Of a stretch of 47,859 bases of DNA, positions 1 through 10,225 are shown piece by piece. Position 1 is the first letter of the stretch; each line of letters begins with the position of its first letter. Both the position numbers and the translations under genes were made by a program. The stretch is from Lenisia limosa (Eukaryota; Breviatea): assembly GCA_001655205.1 (NCBI GenBank), contig LPNZ01008512.1:1-47859 (forward strand), in the 5' to 3' direction. Below the pieces are notes generated by a model that had not been told where the DNA came from, ran no database searches, and saw only the letters and a program-made list of their open reading frames with translations.

Positions 1-180
1 TATCAGAGTCATATATGTACCTATTGGCGTCAAGGTTATATCAGTGTCATATACCTATTGGCGTCAAGGTCAGAGTCATATATAAACCTATTGGCGTCAG
101 GGATATCAGAGTCATATGCCTATTGCCGTCAGGGATATCAGAGTCATATGCCTATTGCCGTCAAGGTTATCAGAGTAATT
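1..180. repeat. 32-36 bp minisatellite, about 5.5 copies
   Basis: Tandem units built on TATCAGAGTCATATG followed by CCTATTGGCGTCAAGGT are repeated with small differences (GGCGTC versus GCCGTC, AAGGT versus AGGGA). The array runs off the left edge and ends in a G run just before a gap, so its true length is unknown. It has open frames by chance, but the unit length changes between copies, which argues against coding. Confidence 0.85.
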
Positions 181-207
181 GCCACGGGGGGGGGGGGCAA
201 CTCACAC

Positions 208-287
208 NNNNNNNNNNNNNNNNNNNNNNNNNNNNNNNNNNNNNNNNNNNNNNNNNNNNNNNNNNNNNNNNNNNNNNNNNNNNNNNN
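208..287. other. Assembly gap (80 N)
   Basis: Run of N directly after a stretch of G residues and the minisatellite. The missing bases lie downstream of the 3' end of the small membrane protein gene. Confidence 0.98.
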
Positions 288-334
288 ATTCTCGATAAAT
301 CTTTCATCGTTTTTTTTGGGACCGCAGGGAATCT

Positions 335-834
335 CTAATTGTAAAGCTTACTGGTGGCGAGAAGGTGGAGGAACACCACCCTTGGAGCTGAGAAATACTT
401 TGACATAAATACCCAACGTGTCTGTAAGTCTTGGATTGTTCCAGAGTTCTAAAGAATAAACCATACACACGACTCACCTGTGAAAATGAAACTGAGTGCA
501 GATTTTCACAAGAACGAAAGATAAGCACAGTGAAGCAAATGAAGACAACGTAAACAAATGCAAGGAGAGTCAAAGCAATCTTTGAGATCATTTCATTTGA
601 GAGAAATATTGTGAAGACCATTGCTACAACACTCAAAGAATCAAATAGCAAAGACCATTTCAGCATTGATGGAACTGTATTAGCGTTCAAAAGAGATTTG
701 ACATCGTCGTTGGATGACGGTGGCTGAGAAGAGAAACTGGGTGACGATATGAACAGCGGCCCATCAGCCCTTGGTAGTTGTGAATATAGTGATACTACTG
801 TAGATGCGGAGAGCGAGGCTGCAGACTTCAGCAT
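335..834 (-). CDS. Small membrane protein of unknown function
   Basis: I do not recognise the family. The ATG at 834 opens a reading frame that begins MLKSAASLSAS. Exon 1 runs to about 478, where CAG is followed by a GTGAGT donor. The most likely acceptor (TTACAG) gives a short second exon from 421 to a stop at 335, for about 147 residues. The first 55 residues are Ser/Pro-rich and look disordered. They are followed by two hydrophobic stretches, around residues 58-80 (WSLLFDSLSVVAMVFTIFL) and 85-107 (ISKIALTLLAFVYVVFICF), which should be membrane helices. The gene is head-to-head with SAM synthetase, about 270 bp away. A closer acceptor at about 450 is in the same frame but would need a 29-nt intron. 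Confidence 0.55.
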
Positions 835-1107
835 AGTGTTGTGATGCTTTCAAACCAACGCCTACACCAGAGGCATCTAGCTGCTAATTAACAACCAGAG
901 CTAGCCAAATACATATAATAATCTTCTCAATATATGCTATTTATTAGGTTATTAGTGCTTCAATTGTGCTTTGGTTTTTGGGCTGGGTTGATATCGGAGC
1001 GGAATCGGATAGTTCAGTTCATTACAGAAACACTCGTCATCCCGTACCGTTCATCCTTTTTCAGCAAATTTTTGAAGCGTTTTCAAGCCTTTAAAACACT
1101 CTTCACA

Positions 1108-2774
1108 ATGCCTAAGCAGTTCCTTTTCACCTCTGAGGCGGTCAACATTGGTCATCCTGGTGAGTTTGTCCACTCACTTGTTCAACTTCTAAAAGATTGC
1201 TCAATCTCCTTCTAAATTCCATAGACAAGATGGCTGATCAAGTTTCCGATGCCGTTCTTGATGCTTGCCTTGCCCAGGATCCTCAGTCTAAAGTTGCCTG
1301 CGGTATGCTTCCAATACTCCTAGATTGTTGTAACCTTCTTTAGAAACTGCTACTAAGACTGGTATGGTCATGATTTTTGGTGAAATCACTACCACTGCTC
1401 GCGTCGACTACCAGCGTGTGGTTCGTGAATGTGTGAAGCGCATTGGTTACGATGACGGCAAGAAGGGTTAGTTTCATCAATTTTTTATTGCGACTTACAT
1501 TCAAGGTTTCGATTACAACGCCTGCAACGTTCTTGTTGCTATTGAGGAGCAGTCACCTGATATTGCACAGGGTGTTCACATCAATAAGAATGATGAGGAT
1601 GTTGGTGCCGGTGATCAGGTTTGAGGGGCTTTCCTCTTCCTTCTAGAGATGATTTATGCATAACTACTCGTAATAGGGACTGCAGTGGAGCAACATTTCA
1701 TTTCTTAGGGTATCATGTTTGGCTACGCTACCGATGAGACTCCCGAGTGTATGCCCCTCACTCACCGTCTTTCCGAGGCTCTCTGCAAGCGTCTTACTGA
1801 AGTTCGTGAGTCCGGCGAGTGCGGCTGGATGGGTCCCGATTGCAAGACTCAGGTTTGTGATTAACTTATGATTTGTTCAGATCAATCTTTTAGTCAGTCG
1901 TTGGACGCCTTTCACACCATTAGGTTACAGTTGACTACGAGGATGACAACGGTGCCATGAAGCCCCTCCGCGTCCACACCGTTGTTGTTTCCTGCCAGCA
2001 CTCTGAGGTGGGCCTTTTCTCGTTTTTTCGCGTCATTATTCTGGTCTATTTCGACACAAAGATGTAATAATCTGTCTTTTCTTACCATTATAGGAGACAA
2101 CCAACGAGCAGATCCGCTCTGAGATCATGGATAAGGTCATCAAGGAGGTCATTCCCGCCAAGTACATGGACGACAAGACCATTTACCACATCAACCCCAG
2201 TGGCCGTTTCACCATTGGTGGACCTCAGGGTGATGCTGGTCTTACTGGCCGTAAGATCATTATCGATACCTATGGTGGATGGGGTGCCCACGGTGGTGGA
2301 GCTTTCTCCGGCAAGGACCCTACCAAGGTTGATCGTTCCGCTGCTTACTACCTCAGATGGGTATGATGGATGCAGTTTTTTTCTTTTTTTTTTCTTTCTA
2401 AGATAGTTCATTTCCTGATACAACAGGTTGCCAAGTCTCTCGTGAAGGCCGGCCTTTGCCGTCGTTGCCTCGTCCAATCCTCTTACGCCATCGGTGTTGC
2501 CAAGCCTCTTTCCATCAACATCACCACCTACGGTACCTCTGAGAAGTCTGAGGAAGAGCTCCTCGCTATCATTGAGAAGAACTTCGACTTCCGTCCTGGT
2601 GAGCCAACCTTCCTATCGAGCCTCGTTTTACCCTCCATGTCTAACCCATTAGGATGCATTATCAAGGAGCTCGACCTCCTCAAGCCCCGCTATGAGGTCA
2701 CTGCCCGTTACGGCCACTTCGGCCATGAGGGCCCCGAGTTCACCTGGGAGCACCCTAAGAAGCTTGTCTTCTAA
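1108..2774 (+). CDS. S-adenosylmethionine synthetase (methionine adenosyltransferase)
   Basis: This enzyme makes S-adenosylmethionine from methionine and ATP, in the cytosol. Nine exons join cleanly: 1108-1159, 1225-1302, 1344-1466, 1506-1618, 1709-1852, 1924-2007, 2094-2360, 2427-2598 and 2653-2774. They give 384 residues, the usual length for eukaryotic forms. Family signatures are clear: [13 protein letters not shown] near residue 16 (the ATP-binding histidine loop, split by intron 1), [20 protein letters not shown] (the glycine-rich phosphate-binding loop), and the C-terminal [11 protein letters not shown]. All eight introns are GT-AG and 39-90 nt long. The start is the first ATG in frame with the conserved N-terminus ([10 protein letters not shown]). 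No inactivating change was seen. The gene set the splice-site and intron-size expectations used for the rest of the window. Confidence 0.97.
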
Positions 2775-3572
2775 GCTTCTTCTCTTCCTTCTATTCTTCT
2801 AGTCTTCTGATGTTATTGTGTGAGCGCGTTTTCGTTTGATAGATGCAGCCCCTTTTTTTTGAAAAGAAGCCCTTGCAGCATAATAGCATCCATTATTTCG
2901 TTGGTATTTTTATCACAGATAAGCCTTGAACAAGTTGATGCATCATGCAGAAGAGTCATTGTTAAAAAAAACGCGTGATATCACGTGACACAAGCGAAGA
3001 CAGACCAACATTTTTCTAGAAGATTCGAGGAAGAAGTATCATTTTGGACCGGTGGCATCCGAGAGTGGTTCAGTCCCTGGAGTAATGTGAGAAGTAACGC
3101 AATTAAATACCAGGGTTGTGGCTCAGCGGTGAGATGTCCTCTTGGGGATAGACCTGAACAGGTGAAATATTAAGCCGGCATAAGGCTTATATCTTCGAAT
3201 TCAGTGGTCACATAGTCACATACCTGAGGGTGAGAAGTACCAAAGAACTGCCTTCCAGATTCACCATGCGTAAAATTTGGTAAACTCTGAAGAGTAAGCC
3301 TTACAAAAAAAATATTAGAGGAGTGATAGGAGTGATAGGGGTATTATATATACTAAGTAGTATAGAGAGCAATGAGAAAGTAAAAATAAGATGCATCTGG
3401 CCGAAGCCGTCCACCCCATCACGCTTATAAGAGATATTGGATTATAGTATAATATTAATTCACCCAATCATTTGCCTTACAACTCTGTGCACACAGCTTT
3501 CTGCGTGCCTCCCCAGCATACCTTATATTATATACTATAGTAGTACTATATCATATATTATATTACATTATA
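2775..3572. other. Intergenic stretch without a recognised gene
   Basis: This is the 3' flank of the SAM synthetase gene, followed by increasingly AT-rich DNA (about 3300-3600 is nearly all A/T apart from one island). I found no convincing coding exon or complete RNA gene. A 28-bp island at 3395-3422 recurs near 39834 and is listed separately. Confidence 0.6.
3395..3422. repeat. Dispersed short repeat, copy 1
   Basis: ATCTGGCCGAAGCCGTCC followed by a CACC/ATCAC tail. It matches 39834-39863 apart from one or two differences near the end. It stands out as GC-rich inside AT-rich DNA. Function unknown. Confidence 0.6.
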
Positions 3573-6500
3573 TTAAATATAATAATCATATTTATTATAA
3601 AAACAAGAAATGTAACAGCCACTAACCTGCGGAGGTTCCCTTTGTGGAAGTCCCTGCTGCTCCAGAATGCTTAACTGCTGATGATCCATTTGCTCTAAAA
3701 CCACTGGGTGACTAAACAATAAGTAGAAAAGAAGAAACACTCATACTTATTCAACACGCTTTCCTCTCGAAGTATATGTGCACTATGCTGCTGCTGGAGA
3801 TGGCGAAGTACTGCTTCCTGACTGAAAGGGCCGGCAAGCGGGTCCTGAATCTAACGGTGAGACTTGATAGAAGTGTTTCTTTCCTTACCTGTGGTTCTGG
3901 GAGTGAAAGAAGGGTCTCAGGTTGGACTGCTGTTGCTTGCAAAACAGGTTGAGGCTTAGATGCAACCTGATAGGGTAAGGTAGGTGGAGAGAACAAATGG
4001 AAGAGCCAGAACATGCATACGAAAGTAGCTTGGACTGCGGGGGTGGTAAATGGTTCTGACGGGTTCTACAATAGTAAGCTGGGCGTTATGCTATGAGTCT
4101 TACCAGTGGGGTAGGTATGATAGGAGGGAACTGGGGTTGGCTGAACGAAAACACGGGCGGTTCTACAGCATAAATAAACAATACAATACCGTGGTTACCT
4201 GGGGGTGGAGCTGCAGGAATATAATTTCCCTTGTCTAAAGGCTAAAAGTGTTAAACCAAGTTTTGAAAATATACCCTTACAGTATGTTTGGGCTTTTCCG
4301 GTACCACAGTTGGTTGAGTTGGTAATGGGAAAACATTAGTCATTGTTGAGAGATTGGTCTTATCAGGCCCAGGCACTGTGCTCACTGTTAGCCCAAGCAA
4401 GCTCACCTGTGTTGTGAAGATTGGTCAAAACATGTAGAATGAAAAAGGAAATATAAAAGTCAAACAAATGGGTTTCCCTCAAACCTCATTTCTAATAGTG
4501 TCGTAGAGGAATATGCCGCCACCAATGTCCCCATCTCCACAAGGCAGTGCAAGTTGCAAGAGATTTGTGGATGTTTGTCTGGACGCATTACAGTGCAATA
4601 GAAAGCATACTTTGCTGACCAAACTCCCAGAGTAGCAAAGAGGCGCGAGGTGGTTCCTCGGTAGGAAAACGCCACCACATCCTATTTCATGAGATGTCAA
4701 CTTGAACTCAAGTTCTTTTTATTGTTGCTCACGTTGCCTGGTGCTGGGAGATTGCTAGCTTTGATAGGGGGGTTCACTTCGGAATTCAGAGTCAAACGAA
4801 CCACTTCAGGGTGAATCATGGACTCAATTGTGGCGACCACTGTCATTCGATTCACCTGAGGAGCAATCATTAGATATCTGGGTAACCAAAACTGAAATGC
4901 CAAAATATTAATCATCCAAAAGACATTCTTCGGAATACGTAGGTTTTTTAGAGGGACGGAAGGTAGTCCAACCACAACCTACATAAACTTCATATTTTGA
5001 TCCAATGGCCAATTTGTTGTACGTGGTACAATGAACTGAAAGAAGAGCTTCAGTTGAACTAATAATCAGGAGTGGCACCAAATCGTTTTTTTCTTGAGGG
5101 GGCGATTCTGAAATATGAAAATACTTTGTCAACAAACCTGGAACTGGATTGTATGGGTGCAGACCAGGAATAGACGGGAGCGAACCAGGCCCAAGTGAAA
5201 GAGGGACGATTTCCTCGTCTTGAATTCCTGGGTGGTAAATTGAAAACAGGCAACCTTTGTTGTTCCCAGAAGTGATATTTGACTGCGGTTGTGATTGTGA
5301 TGCAGTAGTCTGAGGAAAAGAAGATAGATCCGAAGCAGTAGTGCTATACTGTAAAATGCCTCATGGCATTCTGTAACTCACTTCAACGAAGGATACAGAG
5401 ACGGAAGCTCCGGAATACAGCTTTGTCCACTCAAGATTGCATTTGTCAAGGCGTCAGGGTCGATTTCTGGTACAGGCAACGGTGGTAAACTATCGCGTCA
5501 AAAGTGTTGCAAGGTTGGAATCAGGGGAGTAAAAATATGGTTGTTAGCCGACTTTTCGAAAGGGTCTTCATTTGCGAGAGGGGGTAAGATAGTCGCATTC
5601 AGAGGCATCACATTAAGACTTGGAATGCTGTCTTCTTCGTTCTAATGTGTGGGGTGAAAATATACAGTGTCCGGGAATAAGTCTTGACTGATTTTCCTAG
5701 GGAAATCACATAGCTAATCGGTCAAGACTTATCCCGGTCTCTGTGTATATAGTATGTAAAATATGCAAACACACTATCAAATTGATCTTTACCTGGTCAG
5801 GAGCAGAGATAAATTTGCCCAAAACAACAACGCGGGAAACCGCGACTGAAGTTGCACTCGCAACTAAAAATATTACTACAACATACCCGAATGATAGTTA
5901 GTGTTAAGAAGTTTGGTGAATCACTTTCCCACTTTCTTGAAGGTTCTCAGCGTGAATCTGTCTCCTTGGGAGATATCCTAAATATTGTTACACTGTTTGG
6001 TAACAATAAACAACCCACCATGAAGAGCAACTTCATAGGTTTTTCCATTGCGAAGGGTGTAATATGGATCTGTAATCTGAAACAGTTAAATGAATTTTAG
6101 AACGGCAATTTAACTTCAAATCCCCCAAACTTGACTAAGATCTTGTCTGTCAACAAGAAATAATTCTGGGTAATCTGGGAGCCTTTCTCTAGGAGGGTTA
6201 ATTCAACCAATCTTGACTTCACCTGATATGAGCAACTTTTGTTCCTTTGGGCTGTACAACAGGCTGACCTTCAACCAGCAGAAGGGGTGGAGATTGACAA
6301 ACTACACATTTCACAAAATAGGATATTTATCTTACGATTTGGCTGCTCTGGGGCGGCTCGCTTACTGCAAGCGGTCTGGAGGTAAAGATTAAAAAAACTG
6401 TTTTTTTAAAATGGAATATTACAGAAGAAAAATCCACCAACTTCAAAAGAGCCTCCTTCATCAATAATGGTTCTCCTTTTGATGAAGTTTCTCAACCACA

Positions 6501-6729
6501 CCGTACCACCACATCGCTTAATCCGCGCAGCAACTGGTGTCACATTAATTATAAACAAAGAAGTAAAAGGTATTATACGAGAACAACCTACGAATTGCGG
6601 GTGTGTCATTCTTCCGCGGTCGACCAGCGAACTGAAATTGTAAACAATTCTGAAGGAACCAGCTTGATATCCCACACACCTCCTTCGCAACTGCAGAGAG
6701 GATTGACGGGTTGTCCCATTGTGATTCAT
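3573..6729 (-). CDS. Uncharacterised multi-exon protein with Pro/Gln-rich C-terminal half
   Basis: No family was recognised. The likely start is the ATG at 6729 (MNHNGTTRQSSLQLRR). Exons joined by eye include a compact N-terminal half with pieces such as TVWLRNFIKRRTIIDEGG, FVNLHPFCWLKVSLLY, QITQNYFLLTDKILVKFGG and DPYYTLRNGKTYE. These look like a mixed beta-rich domain. Further exons cover ILAFQFWLPRYLMIAP, VVATIESMIHPEVVRL and GGGIFLYDTIRNEV. The 3' half is low-complexity and proline-rich (NYIPAAPPP, FSFSQPQFPPIIPTPLV). A final glutamine-rich helix-like segment (QEAVLRHLQQQHSAHILREE) precedes a stop at about 3573. The ordered front and disordered P/Q-rich tail resemble a regulatory or transcription-related protein, but that is only a guess. 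Several internal joins allow more than one frame, so the exon model is provisional. A hairpin element sits in one intron. Confidence 0.5.
5659..5752. mobile_element. Short inverted-repeat element (mariner-like MITE)
   Basis: Two arms of about 33-35 bp face each other across a spacer of about 22 bp. The left arm reads TACAGTGTCCGGGAATAAGT and continues CTTGACTGATT. The right arm is its near-perfect complement (AATCGGTCAAGACTTATCCC and onward). The outer ends begin CAGTGTCC-like next to TA, as terminal repeats of Tc1/mariner elements often do. The element has no coding capacity. It lies in an intron of the uncharacterised minus-strand gene, where its transcript could fold into a long hairpin. 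Confidence 0.65.
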
Positions 6730-6765
6730 TTCGGAGCTTGCAGGTACGGACAATTTCCTAAATAG

Positions 6766-7498
6766 CTAAGTTACAGTATTTATGCAACAATAATAAAATA
6801 AGTTCTTCCATTTCTTCTTTTTCAATGAACAACCCCGAAAGCAGTTAAAAAACAAGATGTAATTTTTTTTTGACTTGAATTTTGCTGTTAGACGTAATTC
6901 ACATTTTGCTACTATTTTTTTGAAGCAGCCCCATTCTGACTTAATCATCTTCACAATAGTGGGCACACCATCGTGATACTTTTGGCATGCATCAATACCC
7001 CTTCCCACTTTCTCCTCTTCCTCAGTGAATGTGTTTGGACGACCAAGGCTCACAGGCTTAGATGCTTCATATGTCAGTCAGAAAGCAAGGGGGTAAGATT
7101 AACGAGTGGGGTGCCTGCCATCTCTCACAAAAACAGTTGTAAAAGAAGCGCAACGATATATTTAAAGTAATAATTTTTACCCACCCACTTAAATCACGGT
7201 CTTCATCCGCATGAGCTTTCAAAACACGTTTGTAAATGTCATACAAAGTAGAGCAAGGAAGATCATGGCCTGTTTGAAGGAGTTGCCTCCAAACTTGCCT
7301 CACGTTGCATTTGAAGTTCCCACTTTTTTCTAAGTTAGCACAACATTCAGTATAGACGGCATCAACAGCGAACTTGGCAACTTCGACACCATATCTTCTA
7401 TGTGGACCCCTTTCTTTTTTCCTTTCAACTCTCCTCACCTTCTCCTCTTCTTCTCCTCGTTGACCTTCATTAAGAAAAGGAAAATAATTGTGTTCCAT
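6766..7498 (-). CDS. Helix-turn-helix protein, possibly derived from a transposase
   Basis: Exon 1 starts at the ATG at 7498 (MEHNYFPFLNEGQ). It encodes a charged stretch followed by a predicted alpha-helical region (FAVDAVYTECCANLEKSG, NVRQVWRQLLQTG, LYDIYKRVLKAHADEDRDL). A splice of about 110-115 nt leads to exon 2, which contains GRPNTFTEEEEKVGRGID and ACQKYHDGVPTIVKMIK. The pattern of GRP, a run of acidic residues, and a DxCxxxxxGVP turn is typical of homeodomain-like helix-turn-helix domains at the front of pogo/Tc-type transposases. No DDE catalytic domain follows. Instead the frame ends in a Lys/Phe-rich tail with a stop at 6766. It may therefore be a truncated or domesticated transposase, or an unrelated DNA-binding protein. 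Confidence 0.5.
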
Positions 7499-7584
7499 TA
7501 GGATCTGGACTGGATATTGAAATTTTTTGGCCCCAGAAAAGCTGGGAGCCAGCGGGCCGGGCCTGTGCTTGTTTTTTATTTGAT

Positions 7585-7680
7585 ATGTCTCACTTCACCG
7601 ACGTTGAGCATGCGAAGAGCCGCCTGGGTGGCGAAGCCGACGAGTTTATTCAGAATGATTCTATGTCGGGGTATTTTTAA
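7585..7680 (+). other. Isolated 31-codon reading frame of coding-like composition
   Basis: An ATG frame reading MSHFTDVEHAKSRLGGEADE and onward to TAA. It has balanced, GC-richer codon use unlike its AT-rich surroundings. A GTATTT just before the stop could be a splice donor, but I found no convincing next exon. It could be a small protein, a first exon, or a stray gene fragment near the possible transposon-derived gene. Confidence 0.3.
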
Positions 7681-7810
7681 GTATGACCGTCAGCCCCGAG
7701 ACAAATGGAAAAAGACCAAAAAAAAACTTCATTTCAAATAATATACAGTGTATTGATATAAAATGATACCTCAAGTTTCTACATTTACACCTCAATCTCG
7801 TCATTCAATT

Positions 7811-9991
7811 CTAAAAAAATGAGAAGAAGGAAGGATCAATTCCTTCACACCACATAGGGATATGGAAGGAACATTGCGCTAACAGACCTTTGCTATGGCG
7901 AGTTTGCTCTTCTACAAGTCCCTCCAGCATTTCATGAAAAATTTGGACTCCCTCCTGGAATGACTGTCGTGGAAGCGCTTCGAAGTAAAAAAAAAAAAGA
8001 AAAGAAGAAAAACAAGATTTGTATGTATTTTATCATCATGACTTTGCCTACTGTCTTCTTCAGCGAGAAGGATCTCAGCAATGTGTGGTTGGGCGCTAAG
8101 GGGTCATAAATGCCTTGGTAAAAACAACATACTTAGGATCCCATCCGAGTTCCTTGGGGTTAGCCGCATGAGACTCTTCGGCTCTGTGATAGTGAAGAAA
8201 CAAGACCAGAATGCCAACCGGAATGGAGTACACACAAGCCCAGTTTTGGGGTGAACACAAAAGGGGGCCTTCAGCAAATGGTTCATACCCTAAACATCAC
8301 ATTATAATAAAAGGATTATGGTAAATATCAAACACAGGAAACCACAGCAAACCTTTGACACGTGAATATCGAGACGAGGGTAGAGGTATGTCATGATCAC
8401 TTCTTGGGGAGCATCAGGACGACTGAATCTACCCTGACAGAAATTGAATACTGAAAGAAAAGATGTATGAAGTGAGGGTGACAAGTACATGCTGCAAGTA
8501 CGCTTGGAACCAACCTTTTTACCCATTGAAATAACCTCATTCCAGATCTGCTCCACTGAGTGGTCCATATTTTCACTCAACTCGATCAAAAGATCTCGGT
8601 CTGCAAAATAAATCTAACTCCACCATAGCGCCACACCTTTTGAGGATTGAGGGTCAAGCTTGGTGACGATATTCTTCCATCCTTCTCCGCGACCGTATCC
8701 TTGGCGATCGAGAATTACCGGCACAAAGAGGGACGCAAGGCTCTGGTATGCGCGCCTATGATTGAGAAATAATAATCCGGATATTGTGATATTCATTGAT
8801 AAGGTGACCCTACCCATTGGAATATTATTTAGGGAACATGAAACCTTTAGTATTACCCACTTCCAGTTAGGATGCTGCGTTTTCATTGCGTTTCCATCTT
8901 TGTTGCGTGCAATGTTGATGTATTCCGCGACAGCTGATCTTTGATCGGGAGCCAACGCTCGTGCCCTTGCATCAGATACCTACCAACCACGTGATAAAAA
9001 AAAGATCAACGCAACCAAAAGGTAAGAGATTCTCTCGATTACCCCACCCACCCAGCAATGAACTCCACGCCTTCCGGAGAAAACCCAAAGAAGGTTACTG
9101 AATCCAAAGTCCTCTGAAAAGTATTATTGCGAATGGTGAACAGGGGTTTTGCTAACCTCGAAGAGCAAGGTCAACTGCACGTACTGCTGCTGTCATATAC
9201 CACCAGCATTTTTCGCACACATTTGCTCCCCTAAACCGTAAATTCTAACCATATGCTTTGAAAGAATAGGTTATCCCCTCCTCTAACTTGCAACAAGAGC
9301 GTGAATCATCATAATCTGTCATATCAATATCGAAGACGAGCTCCTTTTCCATTGGGAAGAAAGCTGCTGGTCTCACGGATTTACGAGCTGCAGGCTACAC
9401 TAGTTATCTCAAGAAATTTGACATTCACATCGTTAGACAGGCTCACTGCAATAGGATAGACTGCTCCAAGATCCATTTTGATTGGGTTATGTTGGGTACA
9501 ATACTTTTTGAAGTCTGAGGCATCCTTGAATGAATTGAACCTGGCGTATAAGTGACACACTCAAGTTCGGTTTGCACTTTTATTCAAACCTTGAGTAAAT
9601 TTCTTCATTGTTATTGAGAAGCATTGTGAAAGAAAACTCCTTTCTACTGTACAAGTCTTTGTCGTAAACTGAAAAGTAAATACTCAAAAGTTTTTGAATA
9701 AAGAACCCCAATCCACACCTTCTCCATAAGAGAACCACTGGTGAAACTCCTCAAACGGGAACAAACTCTCTAAAGATTGTAAGAAACATAACCAGGACAA
9801 AGGTCCAACTGTAGTATTGTTTTAGGCATCGCGGAAAGTCCCCTTTGAGCTCATCGAGTTCTGAAGTGGTCCTAGCTATAAAAAGGTGACAAAGAGAAGT
9901 AGAAGGCCTTGAAGAGCGCCAAAAACCAACCTCTTTTTGAAGGATTCTCTTCTTCAATTGGGCTTTTTTCACGGTCAGATTCCGGATCCAT
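7811..9991 (-). CDS. PRI1/PRIM1: DNA primase small (catalytic) subunit
   Basis: The catalytic subunit of the primase-polymerase alpha complex lays down RNA primers for nuclear DNA replication. The gene starts at the ATG at 9991 ([15 protein letters not shown]). Family landmarks follow in order: [12 protein letters not shown] (front of the fold); [18 protein letters not shown] near 9350-9290, which holds the catalytic Asp pair; [10 protein letters not shown] near 9070, the phosphate-binding Ser/Arg/His motif; [10 protein letters not shown] near 8370, which carries the third Asp; and [15 protein letters not shown] near 8280. After several short introns (35-37 nt by eye) the C-terminus reads [16 protein letters not shown], then [20 protein letters not shown], and stops at 7811. 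It is divergent from SRP72, with about 235 bp between starts. All visible catalytic residues are intact. Confidence 0.93.
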
Positions 9992-10225
9992 GCTCACTGA
10001 GACAGCTGAGAAAATGAGAGAATGAGGAAATGAGAAGTTTCGTGGAATATTATGTCATAGGGCCAAATGTTCCCCCAGAATAAAAATTCCAACTCGAAAT
10101 TTCACAAAGCTCGTTTCCTTTCAGAGTGTTAATTGTGTTGAGGTATTATTTTATTATTTGAGTAGTTGTTGTTTTTTGTAAAAAAAAAGAGAAAAACAAA
10201 TCATTTTATTCTGTGAACATTGAAT
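9992..10225. promoter_or_regulatory. Shared upstream region of primase and SRP72
   Basis: A 234-bp divergent intergenic region that must contain the promoters of both genes. It is AT-rich with an A/T run near 10160-10200. No specific factor site could be named. Confidence 0.45.

Noticed and set aside
1-180. CRISPR-like array at the left edge
   Set aside because: Units are directly adjacent with no unique spacers, and the DNA is clearly eukaryotic. It is a minisatellite.
1912-2477. Minus-strand open frames opposite SAM synthetase
   Set aside because: These are antisense shadows of well-supported exons and show no protein-like conservation.
3110-3175. tRNA-like A-box (TGGCTCAGCGGTGAG)
   Set aside because: No cloverleaf can be drawn, and no B-box with the right spacing follows. 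Treated as chance or an old fragment.
6430-6560. Possible Sec24-like zinc finger in the uncharacterised gene
   Set aside because: Only one cysteine fits and the CxxC pairs are missing in every credible splice form.
8096-8150. Primase stop at 8096 (frame ending KAFMTP)
   Set aside because: A short intron removes it, and the following exons match the expected primase C-terminal segment.
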